A stretch of DNA of 64,000 nt from Desulfosediminicola ganghwensis (GCF_005116675.2 NZ_CP050699.1:4769001-4833000), one strand, 5' to 3'. Numbered from the stretch's first letter, positions 37,672 through 47,571 are shown. A program made the numbers and translations. The notes: generated from the sequence alone by a model not told the origin.

Positions 37672-37899
37672 TCACCGACTCAGTGCGGTATACAATGTCT
37701 GCCTTGACACTCCGTACTCTGCTGCGAGCACCTTCTTCTGCTCACCCTGAGCTATCCTCTCCTTGATTTCAGCCACCTGCTCATCCGTCAGCTTGGCCTT
37801 AGCGCCAAACCGAGTACCCTTTTTCTGGGCATTCCTGATGCCTTCTAGCTGCCTTTCCTTAATCAGTGCTCTCTCGAACTCAGCCACAGCTCCCGACAT
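37672..37899 (-). pseudogene. Truncated serine recombinase (resolvase/invertase), C-terminal half
   Basis: The 75 residues match the end of Tn3-type resolvases: MSGAVAEFERALIKERQ, then KKGTRFGAKAKLTDEQ and the helix-turn-helix EQKKVLAAEYGVSRQTLYTAL. The catalytic N-terminal domain with the active serine is missing; immediately upstream is a TAA stop and a GGAACA-type repeat, so the gene was cut at that point. A terminator remains. It is not functional as a recombinase. Confidence 0.88.
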
Positions 37900-37913
37900 C
37901 TGAACTAATTACT

Positions 37914-38009
37914 CTGGAACATCGGAACATTGGAACATTTTGACCTAGCTATATGATATAGACACATTATCGGCCACATAGGGTTGTAGCATTGTTCCAC
38001 ATGTTCCAG
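37914..38009. repeat. GGAACA-type inverted-repeat element, copy 2
   Basis: Left arm CTGGAACATCGGAACATTGG (with a further GGAACA overlapping) and right arm ATTGTTCCACATGTTCCAG; the reverse complement of the right arm begins CTGGAACATGTGGAACAATG. About 50 bp lie between. It adjoins the break in the resolvase gene. Confidence 0.75.
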
Positions 38010-38179
38010 ATCACAAGCAAACACTGTGCAATGTCAGTCTTCTCTCCTCCGTCAATACGCATATAGGTCATTAGAATCTTGACGTTTCTCCTGATTTAAT
38101 GCACGTTCTTCTCTTAGTCTTTCCGTATTGGCGACCTTACCCCAGGTATGAACCAAAGAATTAAAACGACAGAGAGAAG

Positions 38180-38923
38180 ATGATACAAGCAAGCAGATGC
38201 ATATTGGGAACAGTACTCGTAGCTGTTATGGCTACCAGTGCGTCAGCACATAACCAGTACATAGACTCATTTAATAAAGCGAAGAGATACCTCGAAAGAG
38301 AGGTATATACAGATTACCGCAAGACCATCTATTGTGATGCTGACTATGATGAGAAGAAAAACGCCATGCATCCAGCTGGTTTTATATCTGAAAAGTACGT
38401 CAAGAGATCCAAGAGAATCGAATGGGAGCATGTAGTCCCTGCTGAGAACTTCGGTCGTACCTTCGTTGAATGGAGGGACGGGGATAAAGAATGCGTGGAC
38501 AGTAAGGGGAAATCGTTTAAAGGGAGGAATTGTGCCAAGAAAGTGAATACTGAGTTCCGGTATATGGAATCAGACTTACACAACCTGTTCCCTGCTATTG
38601 GATCGGTAAACGCTCTACGCAGTAACTACAACTTCACCGTTCTTCCTGATGCTCAACCTACTTTTGGTTCATGTGATATGAGGATATCAGGAAGGAAAGC
38701 ACACCCACCAGAAATCGCACGCGGGCAGATCGCCAGGGCATATCTGTATATGGATTCTGCCTATTCACGGTACAACATGAGTAAGAGCCAGAAAAAGCTG
38801 ATGGTGGCATGGGATAAGACGTATCCGGTCACAGATTGGGAATGCACTCGTACTTCGAGGATCGTGCAGATCCAAGGGAATGATAACCCTTTTGTGTCTA
38901 AGCACTGTATGTCAGAACCTTAG
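38180..38923 (+). CDS. EndA/NucM-type secreted endonuclease I
   Basis: A 247-residue protein with a signal peptide (TVLVAVMATSASAHN) and the endonuclease I core: IEWEHVVPAENFG with the catalytic His (about residue 95), and MESDLHNLFPAIGSVNALRSNYNF with the Asn/Arg metal-site region, here read as ESDLHNLFPAIGSVN and RSNYNF. GAGAGAAG precedes the ATG. Periplasmic or extracellular DNA cleavage is expected. It is the second nuclease within 2.5 kb, after SNase. Confidence 0.93.
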   Translation: MIQASRCILGTVLVAVMATSASAHNQYIDSFNKAKRYLEREVYTDYRKTIYCDADYDEKKNAMHPAGFISEKYVKRSKRIEWEHVVPAENFGRTFVEWRDGDKECVDSKGKSFKGRNCAKKVNTEFRYMESDLHNLFPAIGSVNALRSNYNFTVLPDAQPTFGSCDMRISGRKAHPPEIARGQIARAYLYMDSAYSRYNMSKSQKKLMVAWDKTYPVTDWECTRTSRIVQIQGNDNPFVSKHCMSEP

Positions 38924-38969
38924 ATCGTAATCTGCACTCTACTCAAGTCCATCGATTCAGATAAGGCTT

Positions 38970-39048
38970 TGGCTACGGCTACACTTGCTACACTCCAATA
39001 CCTGTAAAATTCATGTGCAGCACCTGTAGCCAAAGTAGCCGTAGCCAC
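38970..39048. repeat. GGCTAC-type inverted-repeat element, copy 1
   Basis: Left arm TGGCTACGGCTACACTTGCT and right arm GTAGCCAAAGTAGCCGTAGC; the reverse complement of the right arm is TGGCTACGGCTACTTTGGCT (frame shifted to align), differing at three positions. About 30 bp lie between. Confidence 0.8.
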
Positions 39049-39314
39049 CAGAGTCTAAAGCCCCCTTTACGGCGAACATACTCCGTAGCTGTTGAATCTG
39101 ACCAGCCATAGATAATCAGGAAGAATCTTTACTTGTTCGACTTGCCGACCGCATCAGACTGCCGATGAGAACTGAACCGCTACGCGGAAAAACCGACCAA
39201 CCAGCCTCCCTTTTGTCCCACCTCTTCCAGCATGAAATTCATTTCTACCATTACTTCCTTGATTGATAAAATACTGTAGTAGCGTCCTTATCAACTCAAC
39301 CAAGGAGGTGCGTC

Positions 39315-40186
39315 ATGAGTAGTCCGATCCGAGACGAGTTCGTTGAACACATGAATTTTCACGGTCTCACCCATGAGACCCAGCGTGGGTACATCAGTGG
39401 GGTCAGATGCCTGGCAAAGCACTACAATCAGTCTCCGGAGAAGCTGAGCAATGATCAGGTGCGGGGCTATTTCCGCCATCTGCTGCTGGAGAAAAAACTG
39501 GCATGGAGTTCATGCAAGACCTATCTCTCAGGCATCACCTATTTCTACCGTCATATTTGCGACCGGGAGGTTGATGACCGCTTTGGCCTGCCGCCGAAAC
39601 CACGGAGCAAGAAACTACCGGCCGTACTGTCAATGGAAGAAGTAGGCCGTCTTCTGGGCTGCATTGATAACCTTAAACACCGGGTTCTGCTCAAGACCAT
39701 CTACAGCGCAGGGCTTAGAGTCGGGGAAGCTATTCGCCTCAAGCCGGAGCATATTGAAAGCGATCCGTCCAGGATGGTAATCAGGGTCCAACAGGGCAAG
39801 GGACGCAAGGATCGCTATACGGTTCTGTCCAGACAGTTGCTCCCTGAACTGCGGGCCTATTGGCAGGAGTACAAGCCCAAGCTGTGGTTGTTTCCCGGCC
39901 AGAAGCCCGGAACCCATATCAGAAGTGCTTCCGTCTCGATGATGCTCTACGCAGCTAAAAAAAAATCGGCTTAACCAGGGAATGCAGTCTCCATACTCTC
40001 AGACACAGCTTTGCCACCCACCTCCTCTATAAAGGCTACGACCTTTATACCATCAGCCAACTGCTCGGCCACAGCAACATAGAAACAACGACGATCTATC
40101 TGCATCTGGTTCCAGCCAGGTATGTCCAACTCAGGAGTCCGCTTGATCTGCTGGACGAGACAAAGGAGGGAGCAGATGAAAGATAA
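39315..40186 (+). CDS. Tyrosine recombinase of the IS91-like element, split by a -1 frameshift at A9
   Basis: The first frame (219 codons) covers the N-terminal SAM-like domain and the catalytic Arg region ([17 protein letters not shown]), then meets a run of nine A at 39956-39964 and stops at 39974. Reading back one base at that run continues [18 protein letters not shown], with the H-x-x-R motif, [16 protein letters not shown] with the catalytic Tyr, and ends at 40186, giving about 290 residues. The ribosome-binding site AAGGAGGTGCGTC is ideal. The A9 run is a classic slippage sequence, so the frameshift may be programmed, a mutation or an assembly error. The end overlaps the transposase start by 11 bases. 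Confidence 0.8.
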
Positions 40187-41360
40187 TGGCAACACACCGG
40201 AGATTTCCGATATCTTTCGCAGATATGGTAAGAAATACCGGGATATGCATGTGGTGGGATCGCAGCAATATAAGGTCATGAGACGCATCGAAATATGTCG
40301 GACCGCTGCCCTTGGAGGCCATGTCGAAGCCTGTAATCATTGCGGTTATAACCGCAACGCATATAACTCCTGCCGGGACAGACACTGTCCGAAATGCCAG
40401 ACCATGGTCAAGGAGAAATGGCTCAGTGACAGAAGGACAGAACTGCTGCCTTGCCCCTATTTTCACAACGTTTTCACTTTGCCGCATGAGCTCAATCCCC
40501 TGGTTATGGGCAATAAACACATTATGCTGACTCTGCTGTTTACCGCAGTCAAAGAAACATTGCAGGTCTTCGCCCGTGATCCGCAGTGGCGCCTTGGGGG
40601 CCAACTCGGCTTCATTTCCGTGCTTCACACATGGAATCAGAAACTCATGGACCACTACCACCTGCACTGCATCATCCCGGCAGGAGTTCTTTCATTTGAT
40701 CGTACAAGCTGGACCGGCACCAGAAGAAAATATTTATTCCGGGTTCAGTCATTGGCGAAGGAGTTCAAAAAACGCTATCTGGACAAGCTAGAAAGGGCAC
40801 ATAAGAAAAACCTCCTTTCTTTCCCTGGCAAGGTTGCAGGGCTGCAAGAGAAGAAACAGTTCCTGACGTTCATAGAAACGTTGCGTGGCAAGCAGTGGAT
40901 CACTTATGCCAAACAGCCCTTTGGTGGACCGGAACAGGTGCTCGAATATCTCGGTCGCTATACCCACCGGGTGGCAATAACCAACAACCGGATCATTGCT
41001 ATCGATGATGGCAAGGTTAGCTTCAGGTATCGGGACCGCAGCGACGACAATAAGGAAAAAGAACTTACCCTCAGTGCTGAAGAATTTATCAGGCGATTTC
41101 TCCTGCACGTGCTGCCGAGCGGCTTTACCAAAATCCGCTATTACGGCTTCCTGGCTCATGCTAACAAGAAAACCTGCATCGCTTTAATCCGCACCCTGAT
41201 CGGTTCAGACGTCAAATATACACAGAAAACAGTGGAGACCGTTCAGGAGATGATGCTGCGCTTGACCGGCATCGACATCTGCTGCTGCCCGCAGTGCGGC
41301 AAGGGAAAGCTGGTCTATCTCAGGCCGATTACCGACCTGGCTTATGATGATAGCTCCTGA
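40176..41360 (+). CDS. IS91-family transposase
   Basis: HUH-superfamily rolling-circle transposase of 394 residues. The N-terminal zinc-binding part shows [14 protein letters not shown] and RDRHCPKCQ, the HUH motif is in [11 protein letters not shown], and a Tyr-containing motif follows in [18 protein letters not shown]. The C-terminus carries another CPQCGKG zinc knuckle. The start at ATG 40176 lies in the end of the recombinase gene; an upstream in-frame ATG at 40122 is unlikely. It would move the element by single-strand transfer. Confidence 0.95.
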   Translation: MKDNGNTPEISDIFRRYGKKYRDMHVVGSQQYKVMRRIEICRTAALGGHVEACNHCGYNRNAYNSCRDRHCPKCQTMVKEKWLSDRRTELLPCPYFHNVFTLPHELNPLVMGNKHIMLTLLFTAVKETLQVFARDPQWRLGGQLGFISVLHTWNQKLMDHYHLHCIIPAGVLSFDRTSWTGTRRKYLFRVQSLAKEFKKRYLDKLERAHKKNLLSFPGKVAGLQEKKQFLTFIETLRGKQWITYAKQPFGGPEQVLEYLGRYTHRVAITNNRIIAIDDGKVSFRYRDRSDDNKEKELTLSAEEFIRRFLLHVLPSGFTKIRYYGFLAHANKKTCIALIRTLIGSDVKYTQKTVETVQEMMLRLTGIDICCCPQCGKGKLVYLRPITDLAYDDSS

Positions 41361-41650
41361 TCAGGTTTCTGTATCAGGATTTATCTAATTTCCAGATATA
41401 CCGATGTTGGATTCAACAGGATAGCTGCGTCTTGCACAGGTGAAGATTGCGAGCAAATACGTGGGTGCCATGAAAAAATATACATTTTGTCGCATAGCCA
41501 GCGTCATCAAAGACCAGTTTCGCCGGTTATGCTCGAAAGACCCGCTTCTCAATATTGCACCACGACCGATAAACAGTAATCAGGAACCGCAATTAATCCC
41601 CATAGCATAACGTTTCCGGCCACAACTCCCCCGCAGTTCAGTTCTCAAGG

Positions 41651-42120
41651 TTTATCAATAATTGCAGCATGTTTTGTTGTGAATTCAAGGACTGCCAGAG
41701 CGCAACTATTGATAAACCTATTCTGTAAATCTTCAGTCCCGCCTTGCATGATTGTGTCGTGGTATCGAACAGCATGCCTAACAACATTCATTGGTACCCA
41801 AAGGGGATACGCCAAAATCATCACTGGTTCGCAGATACAGTAGATATCTTCAGTTTGACCCTTGTTGCACACCTAAGAGATGTTCTTTGGTAATCTCTCA
41901 TTTGCAGTTACTCCAGCTCTGTGAAATTCCAAAGAAGAGAGTGGTTCTACAACTTAGGAAGCATGTACATCCAAGATTTAGACAGGGTAAGCAAAGCTTC
42001 GTTGTCGCAATTTTAATTGCGGTGCTTACCACCGCATGGGAGACGGAGTTGCCCAGAACGCAGTATTTACCAAATCATCCAGTAATCCTTTGTTATGGAA
42101 AAAGCTGAAGGTTAAACTGA
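41651..42120. other. Remnant region between IS91-like element and biosynthetic cluster
   Basis: An interrupted frame of 75 codons on the minus strand (41645-41872, start MCNKGQTEDIYC) ends right at the presumed IS border and could be the tail of a gene cut by the insertion. I recognise no family. The rest shows no gene. Confidence 0.35.
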
Positions 42121-42411
42121 AAGCATTGGGCTCATCCGGCAAACGAGTACCTGACTTTTAGACTCAGGAGTTCACATGCTTATAACCCTTATAAATAGTG
42201 GAACATTATTCCACTGAAGACAGCGTGAATTTACTGATGGATTTAGCCAGTTGCACTTTTTCCATTTCTCAGAAGAAAAAGCGTTGAGAGCCTGAAAAAA
42301 CAACGGGACAAGCAGCATTATTAAGTTGCTCCTTCAAGCGATGTTTTTTCGCTTTTTGCATAAATTCAAATAGTTGCCATAGGTACTCGTTTGCCGGATG
42401 AACCAAGCTTT
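42121..42411. repeat. Inverted-repeat-bounded 291-bp element (MITE-like)
   Basis: The 21-bp sequence TCATCCGGCAAACGAGTACC+T at 42133-42153 is repeated exactly in reverse complement at 42381-42401, and the repeats extend outward imperfectly (AAAGCATTGGG against AAAGCTTGGT). The 227-bp interior has no gene. No clear target duplication. It lies between the IS91-like element and the last gene of the cluster. Confidence 0.75.
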
Positions 42412-42423
42412 GGGGCTGGTTGT

Positions 42424-43386
42424 TTATTTACAGGTTTGGTAGCGAGTAATGTGCTGCTTCGAGTTGTAACAACAACGAGAGCAATAATCTGGTAATCCTT
42501 TGTCACTGTTTGCGCTTTGAATCACTCCTTTGACAAAAGTATGTCTGGATTTACCGAATGCGATATCAAGGATTGATTGCTCCTTGATATCGCCAAGCAC
42601 TGAACCATCACAAGCAATAACTACTCCATCGAAGCGAATGGGCAGGTCACTGTGCACGCGAAAGCATTCAAACGGATTCAGAATATAGAGAGTTGATATT
42701 TCATAGTAGGATTTGAGCTCATCGAGATTCATTTCTGGCTCAAAGATGGTGTCTGGAAATCGTTGACGGATCATGCCCAGTTGAGACCACAGTTGCACTA
42801 TATTGATGCTCCCAAGCCGGGCATTGCCAGACACGAACTTCATATGCTGAAAGCGCATCTTGGCGCCCAAGGAGTCTCCAAAAGAAGCATACTGAATTAA
42901 GTTGTTGTAGTTTTGAGGTGTTATTACCATGTTAATAATAACTTCAGTGTCGCTCAACTCCCGAAAAAACTTTATCCCTGCAACGGCTTTGGTAAAAGCC
43001 CCCCGTTTTTTTGTCAGGGTGTCATGAATATTCTCGTCGCCATGAATAGAAACTACCAGCCCTATCAAATGTTTCAAAGATTTTGCTTTGTCCTTTAAAG
43101 TTGTTCCGTTTGTGATCAAGCGGGTTGGCATATCCAGGTGCCGGAGTTTGTTTATTAACTGATCAAACCCTCGGTAGATTGTTGGCTCGCCAGAGCCTGC
43201 CAGCTTGACAACCGGTTTGGGACTCAGGGTGGCCAAATCTTCCACCAAACGCAAAAAATGCTCCAAAGGGATCTCTGCCCCTTTGCTTATAGTCCCCTCA
43301 ATGCCATGAAATGGGCAAAACAAACAGTTTCCGTTGCACCGGCTTGTCAGGTCGAGACCAATACTGCGTAATTTTAGCGTGTTCAT
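42424..43386 (-). CDS. Radical SAM protein of the biosynthetic cluster
   Basis: The Cx3CxxC-type motif is in DLTSRCNGNCLFCPFHG (Cys at about residues 17, 21, 24), binding a 4Fe-4S cluster for S-adenosylmethionine cleavage. GSGEPTIY is the SAM-binding GxEP loop. The last 80 residues have extra cysteines (CFRVHSDLPIRF, CDGSVLGD, CSRCCYN) arranged like a SPASM or twitch auxiliary cluster domain. At 320 residues it resembles enzymes of peptide or small-molecule modification. It begins 3 bases after the phosphoribosyltransferase-domain gene, so it is the last gene of the leftward operon. Confidence 0.88.
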   Translation of the reverse strand: MNTLKLRSIGLDLTSRCNGNCLFCPFHGIEGTISKGAEIPLEHFLRLVEDLATLSPKPVVKLAGSGEPTIYRGFDQLINKLRHLDMPTRLITNGTTLKDKAKSLKHLIGLVVSIHGDENIHDTLTKKRGAFTKAVAGIKFFRELSDTEVIINMVITPQNYNNLIQYASFGDSLGAKMRFQHMKFVSGNARLGSINIVQLWSQLGMIRQRFPDTIFEPEMNLDELKSYYEISTLYILNPFECFRVHSDLPIRFDGVVIACDGSVLGDIKEQSILDIAFGKSRHTFVKGVIQSANSDKGLPDYCSRCCYNSKQHITRYQTCK

Positions 43387-43389
43387 GGT

Positions 43390-45006
43390 CTAAGCATTAT
43401 ACAGGATGAGTTCGTTCAACAGGTTGTGGTAAGTCTCAACACGCTCATTTATATGTGTAGGATCAACTGCGAAATGAGAGAGTCGTGATGATATGACCAT
43501 ATAGTGATGGAGTTTCCAGGCACAATAAAATATATCAAGGGCCAATCGGTACTCTTGCGGAATAATACGGTTCAAGCGTTGTTCGAGAACGCTGTAAAGG
43601 CGTGATTTTTCGGCCCCAAGTTCAGGAAATTCAAGGGCTGCTCCGGCTAGCAGCAATAAGGCGTCTCCTCTGGGGGCATCAGTGTAGTCTTGGCAATGGA
43701 AGGCATCAAGTTTGTAGAACCCAGTATTGCTCCAACGCCAATTTTCAGCTTCAAGTTTCCAATCAATGTCTGATAGGGTGATATCCGCCATATCAATGGA
43801 TCTAGCAATGGCATTGAGTTTTTTGGCGCTATTAACTAAACTAAGTGATCCAGTAATATGGCAAGCAGCATCGAGCAGTCTTGAGCAATCGATCAAATAA
43901 TCATTAACTCTAGCCAAAGCTGGCTGTCGGAATTCGTTACTGGCAACGATGTAGTCCATAAGCAATTGCTGTTGGGGTTTGTTAAATCCGGTTAAAGGCT
44001 CTGGGCAATATCGTTGAAGCAATACCCCCCGCCCAGCTGCGACTAAAGGTGGCATAAACCCAGCCAAAGCCTTGTGGTAATGGATGGTGTCATCTCCATA
44101 GCGACCGTAACCAACAAACTTTCCAACCAATCCCCCCTCGAAATGCATTTTTGGTGATTGGTACCAGTGCAGGGTACTTTGTTTGGATAATCTAGGTGAA
44201 TCAACATGACCTGACCAATGAGTTTTGTTACAAATATTGACTTTGGTTGGCCCTAGCTTAACAAAGCTGTTTTGTAATTCTACCATTCGACGCAATGCTT
44301 CGTGACTCTCGACATGCACATTAGAACACCCTGGCAACGGGTTCATTGGGCGATGATGAATTATTGTAATATGTGCCTGTGGTGCTCTTTTGTTAAGCCA
44401 GGAACTGGTGCTTCGAAATGTAGCACCAGAACCTGGCCCCTCGTCCACCAACAGCAAATGTTGTATTCGTCGCAACTTGATTAATTCACAGTCTTGCACG
44501 TCAGACGAACTCCAGCTGGCATTACCAGTAGGTGGCCGGACTGTTAGGTAGGAACTGGCAGTTGCTGCAGCAACTGCTGGAGCCAAAATGCTACCAGCAC
44601 TACGAATGCCAACAACTAAGGTGTTTTCAGGTTCTACCTCAAGCGCGCTTGCTGTATTGAAATAATCTTCAGGTAGCACACCAAAATGCACCAAGCATTC
44701 AGGTATTTTAACCTGAGTCGGGTTATACTTGATGAACTCCAGCAATGGCTTGATGGGCAACTCTTCAAAAGTAGGCTCAACTGAACTGCCAAACAGCGTC
44801 GCAGCATATCTGGTGACTTGGGTGCGCCAATCGACAAGAGACAGTGGTTCTGTGGTTAGACATGCCGAATCAGCCAAAGCTTGTTCAAGTCCACAGGCCA
44901 CTCTATAAACTTCTTCATGATCCTGTCTCTGCCAGGCTGACCGGTAGTTTTCGAGGGCTTGACCTGCGTTCTCGAAAACATACAAAGATTCATTAAAAAG
45001 ATTCAT
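43390..45006 (-). CDS. Phosphoribosyltransferase-domain protein
   Basis: A protein of 538 residues (ATG 45006; a TTG at 45021 is an alternative and both overlap the decarboxylase gene). The centre has a type I phosphoribosyltransferase fold: NTLVVGIRSAGSILAPAVAA (loop I, about 130-150) and HLLLVDEGPGSGATFRSTS (PRPP-binding loop, about 185-205; the usual D-D is D-E). The C-terminal 270 residues are unassigned and mostly helical. This may use PRPP to make a nucleotide or a phosphoribosylated intermediate. Its place in the cluster suggests the sugar-phosphate or base-transfer step. Confidence 0.75.
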   Translation of the reverse strand: MNLFNESLYVFENAGQALENYRSAWQRQDHEEVYRVACGLEQALADSACLTTEPLSLVDWRTQVTRYAATLFGSSVEPTFEELPIKPLLEFIKYNPTQVKIPECLVHFGVLPEDYFNTASALEVEPENTLVVGIRSAGSILAPAVAAATASSYLTVRPPTGNASWSSSDVQDCELIKLRRIQHLLLVDEGPGSGATFRSTSSWLNKRAPQAHITIIHHRPMNPLPGCSNVHVESHEALRRMVELQNSFVKLGPTKVNICNKTHWSGHVDSPRLSKQSTLHWYQSPKMHFEGGLVGKFVGYGRYGDDTIHYHKALAGFMPPLVAAGRGVLLQRYCPEPLTGFNKPQQQLLMDYIVASNEFRQPALARVNDYLIDCSRLLDAACHITGSLSLVNSAKKLNAIARSIDMADITLSDIDWKLEAENWRWSNTGFYKLDAFHCQDYTDAPRGDALLLLAGAALEFPELGAEKSRLYSVLEQRLNRIIPQEYRLALDIFYCAWKLHHYMVISSRLSHFAVDPTHINERVETYHNLLNELILYNA

Positions 45007-46603
45007 TTGTATTTTCTGCAAGTGGATGATGCACCTTTAACTTTACAGGTCCTATGCCAATACCAGTTACCACATCGTGCACCTTACAGATGTATTCAAT
45101 GAACTCGTCAACATCCTCAGTAGTTATATTTGGGGTACATATATAGGTTTTTAGTGCTGATGTCTTTACGGCGACAGTTCCAGTGGACATTGCTGGTAGA
45201 ATGTCAATCAGATAGTGATTTTCTTCGCAACAGCGGCTTAAAATAGCGCGGGTCGCTTGCTCGTTCAATTCATTAGAGCCTAAATCAGTTGTAAAGACCG
45301 AAGCAAAACCAGGAGTGTCTGAATTGTGAACGACGAAGCGGTTGACCGATGCTAGTCTTTTGCGCATGTAAAGTGCGGTTTCAGTGATCTTGGCTAAAAT
45401 AGAGCGAAATCCTACAGTGCCCAGTTCATATAGAGCAACCGCTCCGCCAATAGCTGCTTGACCCGGTCGACTGTTTTCGATAGTGTATGTGTAAGCTGAA
45501 TATTCGTTGGAAGGAATGGGCTCAGATTTCATTCCAAAATCAACTCTATCTTTAATCATAAAAATTGAGGATGCATAGGGACAGAAACCGGTTTTGTGAA
45601 AATCAGCTCCGAAAGAATCAGCTGCGTCGATGGTTGCGATTTGAGAAGAGATCCGTTTGAGCCGTTCAGCTACCTCCTCAGTTAGCGCCATAGGGTTGAT
45701 TTCCCAATCGTAAGAGGCGAAAAATAACCAGGGCCATCCAACAACTGCGTCGATATGGATATGCGGTTTATAATTGAGTTCGTGGCGTTTAACAAAGTCA
45801 TCGCGTACTTCGACCAATTGCCCAATAGGATCCACATCGAGATCAATTGTGCTACCGCCCGTTAGAATTATTGTAGCTACGCGTTGTCCTGCTTTGTGCA
45901 CCCGTTCAAGCTCAATATCAAGAGTCTCGGGTTCCAGATAACCACAAGGACCAACAGGAACACGAATGCAGCGTTTGCGGCCTATACCTGAGAGCTCTGT
46001 GTCAACAATGTGGCATGGATGTCCCTTGGTTGTCGAGAGTACTACAAGATCCGACGGCACTCCGTTATCTTGGGCTTCGGGTGCTGCTTTGCGAACACCT
46101 GCACGAATGCCATAGAGGTTAGTTCCCTTGCCGCCGAATACGAATGCACCACCAGCTCTTTCTACATCCCAACCAGCAAGGGTTGCAAGAGTCCTAATGA
46201 CATCAAGTTCAGCTTGAGCAGCATTCCCAGAAGCAATGTCCCATGCTAAGTTGGGATTGTACAGTGAACTTAACGCCTGTGCCGCGACTACAGTTAGTAG
46301 TGGCGGAGGGGTTACATTAAGCATAACTCTAGGGGAATGCCACCTAACAGCACCTCCAAAATAAGATGCGGTCCGTTCAATCACCGCTTCTTTGCTCGAA
46401 ATCTGCTCTTGTAAAAGGTTTTCCCCTTCGTATTGTGGTCGTCCCCCTTTTAGTGTGGCTCTATCCGCATCTATTGTCGGTTGTATAGTCCGATGAATCC
46501 TTTGCATTTGCTCAACAAGAGAATCGATTTCGTCTGAATTTTCATTCAGAAACAAAGAGGAAAGTTCTGGATAATTTGGCGAAGGTGGTCTGTTTTGATT
46601 CAA
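44993..46603 (-). CDS. PLP-dependent group II decarboxylase-like enzyme
   Basis: Fold-type I PLP enzyme of the glutamate/tyrosine/aromatic amino acid decarboxylase superfamily, 536 residues. Seen: a G-G-T-like phosphate loop (FVFGGKGTNLYGIRAG, about 160-175), HIHIDAVVGWPWL (Asp contacting the pyridine nitrogen), and DSFGADFHKTGFCPYASS with the PLP-binding Lys (about 345). It starts at TTG 46603 with AGGAG six bases upstream. Such enzymes make amines or act in other PLP chemistry. The substrate cannot be inferred. The gene end overlaps the next gene's start. Confidence 0.88.
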   Translation of the reverse strand: MNQNRPPSPNYPELSSLFLNENSDEIDSLVEQMQRIHRTIQPTIDADRATLKGGRPQYEGENLLQEQISSKEAVIERTASYFGGAVRWHSPRVMLNVTPPPLLTVVAAQALSSLYNPNLAWDIASGNAAQAELDVIRTLATLAGWDVERAGGAFVFGGKGTNLYGIRAGVRKAAPEAQDNGVPSDLVVLSTTKGHPCHIVDTELSGIGRKRCIRVPVGPCGYLEPETLDIELERVHKAGQRVATIILTGGSTIDLDVDPIGQLVEVRDDFVKRHELNYKPHIHIDAVVGWPWLFFASYDWEINPMALTEEVAERLKRISSQIATIDAADSFGADFHKTGFCPYASSIFMIKDRVDFGMKSEPIPSNEYSAYTYTIENSRPGQAAIGGAVALYELGTVGFRSILAKITETALYMRKRLASVNRFVVHNSDTPGFASVFTTDLGSNELNEQATRAILSRCCEENHYLIDILPAMSTGTVAVKTSALKTYICTPNITTEDVDEFIEYICKVHDVVTGIGIGPVKLKVHHPLAENTNESF

Positions 46604-46615
46604 GCGTGGCTCCTG

Positions 46616-47566
46616 TTAGGTGATCGAATTTTTATTTATATTTTTGAAAATATAACTGAGTCTATCGAGGGCTTCGTTTACTGAAGTTGTGCAAAAAGCT
46701 AATTTAGTCCAATAATTCTTGTGCGACAGTAAGGATTCGATGAGGTTTATAGCCTGGTACAGTCCTTTGGCTTTAAAAAAATCACTTCTATACTCTTCGG
46801 GTAGACCGTACCCATCAAGGATAGCTGATTGTAGACACTCCGTTTGGCTTGAAGAAAAACCAATGTAACAGGCGATGTTCTCTAAAACTAACTCTTGGTG
46901 TCTTAATCCTGGCCTAATGTTTTCGAAATCTAAGACTGCTCTTACTGTTGTTGATGACGTGACAATGTTCTTATCTTGGTAATCTCCGTGTAATATTCCA
47001 TAATCCAACCCTTCCATGTCAGAGTTCTCGATTATGGTCCTAGCCTCACGCAATGTCCTGGCCAGAGCTGTTTCTCGAGGTATTTCAAAGAGAGTTTCAT
47101 TAACTAGTGCCAATAATCTATCACTTAGGGCCTCAGCTGTTTCCGCTGACAATTTGCTTGGTTTTCGTAAGGTATTTAAACCTTTGTGTATCTTCTTCAA
47201 CTCTCTCCCAAGTTCATAGACGAGTTGCTTTGACGCAACGCCCTTCAAGTAAGCTGAATGTCGTAAGTCTTTACCACCAACCAGTGAAGTCAAAAGCCAA
47301 GGCACACTAGATTCACAGCCAGCAGCTAAAACAAGGGGGACAGCTGCGCCATGCGAAGATGCCAAATTAAAGCCAGACATTTCAATGTCTCGCCTGTCCA
47401 TAACCTCTCCCAGGATGTAGAGCTTCAGAATGTGGTCTTCGCCAAGCCTATACACCAAATTTAAGGTGCCAGCTGTAATTAGCGTACAAGTGCGAGAGTC
47501 AATAGAGCGAGCATACAAAACGCTATTTAGCACTTTATTTGCTCTTTCAATTTCAACTCTTTTCAT
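46616..47566 (-). CDS. Aminoglycoside phosphotransferase/choline kinase-like enzyme
   Basis: 316 residues from ATG 47566; a longer reading into the UbiA gene adds 53 unlikely residues. The protein-kinase-like fold shows the nucleotide-binding N-lobe and the catalytic loop YGILHGDYQDKNIVTS (His-Gly-Asp-x-x-x-x-Asn), then AVLDFENIRPG with the metal-binding Asp. Small-molecule kinases of this kind phosphorylate sugars, choline, amino alcohols or cyclitols. It begins five bases after the UbiA-family gene and ends 12 bases before the decarboxylase gene. Confidence 0.88.
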   Translation of the reverse strand: MKRVEIERANKVLNSVLYARSIDSRTCTLITAGTLNLVYRLGEDHILKLYILGEVMDRRDIEMSGFNLASSHGAAVPLVLAAGCESSVPWLLTSLVGGKDLRHSAYLKGVASKQLVYELGRELKKIHKGLNTLRKPSKLSAETAEALSDRLLALVNETLFEIPRETALARTLREARTIIENSDMEGLDYGILHGDYQDKNIVTSSTTVRAVLDFENIRPGLRHQELVLENIACYIGFSSSQTECLQSAILDGYGLPEEYRSDFFKAKGLYQAINLIESLLSHKNYWTKLAFCTTSVNEALDRLSYIFKNINKNSIT

Positions 47567-47571
47567 CACCG

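Larger units (their letters stand above)
39150..41650 (+). mobile_element. IS91-family-like element with tyrosine recombinase and transposase
   Basis: The element contains a tyrosine recombinase gene overlapping an IS91-type HUH transposase gene, an arrangement known in some IS91 relatives. The edges are only approximate: IS91 elements have no terminal inverted repeats. The right end probably lies near 41638-41647, where GTTC/CAAG tetranucleotides typical of the family's target preference occur (CAGTTCAGTTCTCAAGG). The left end is not resolved. Confidence 0.65.
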
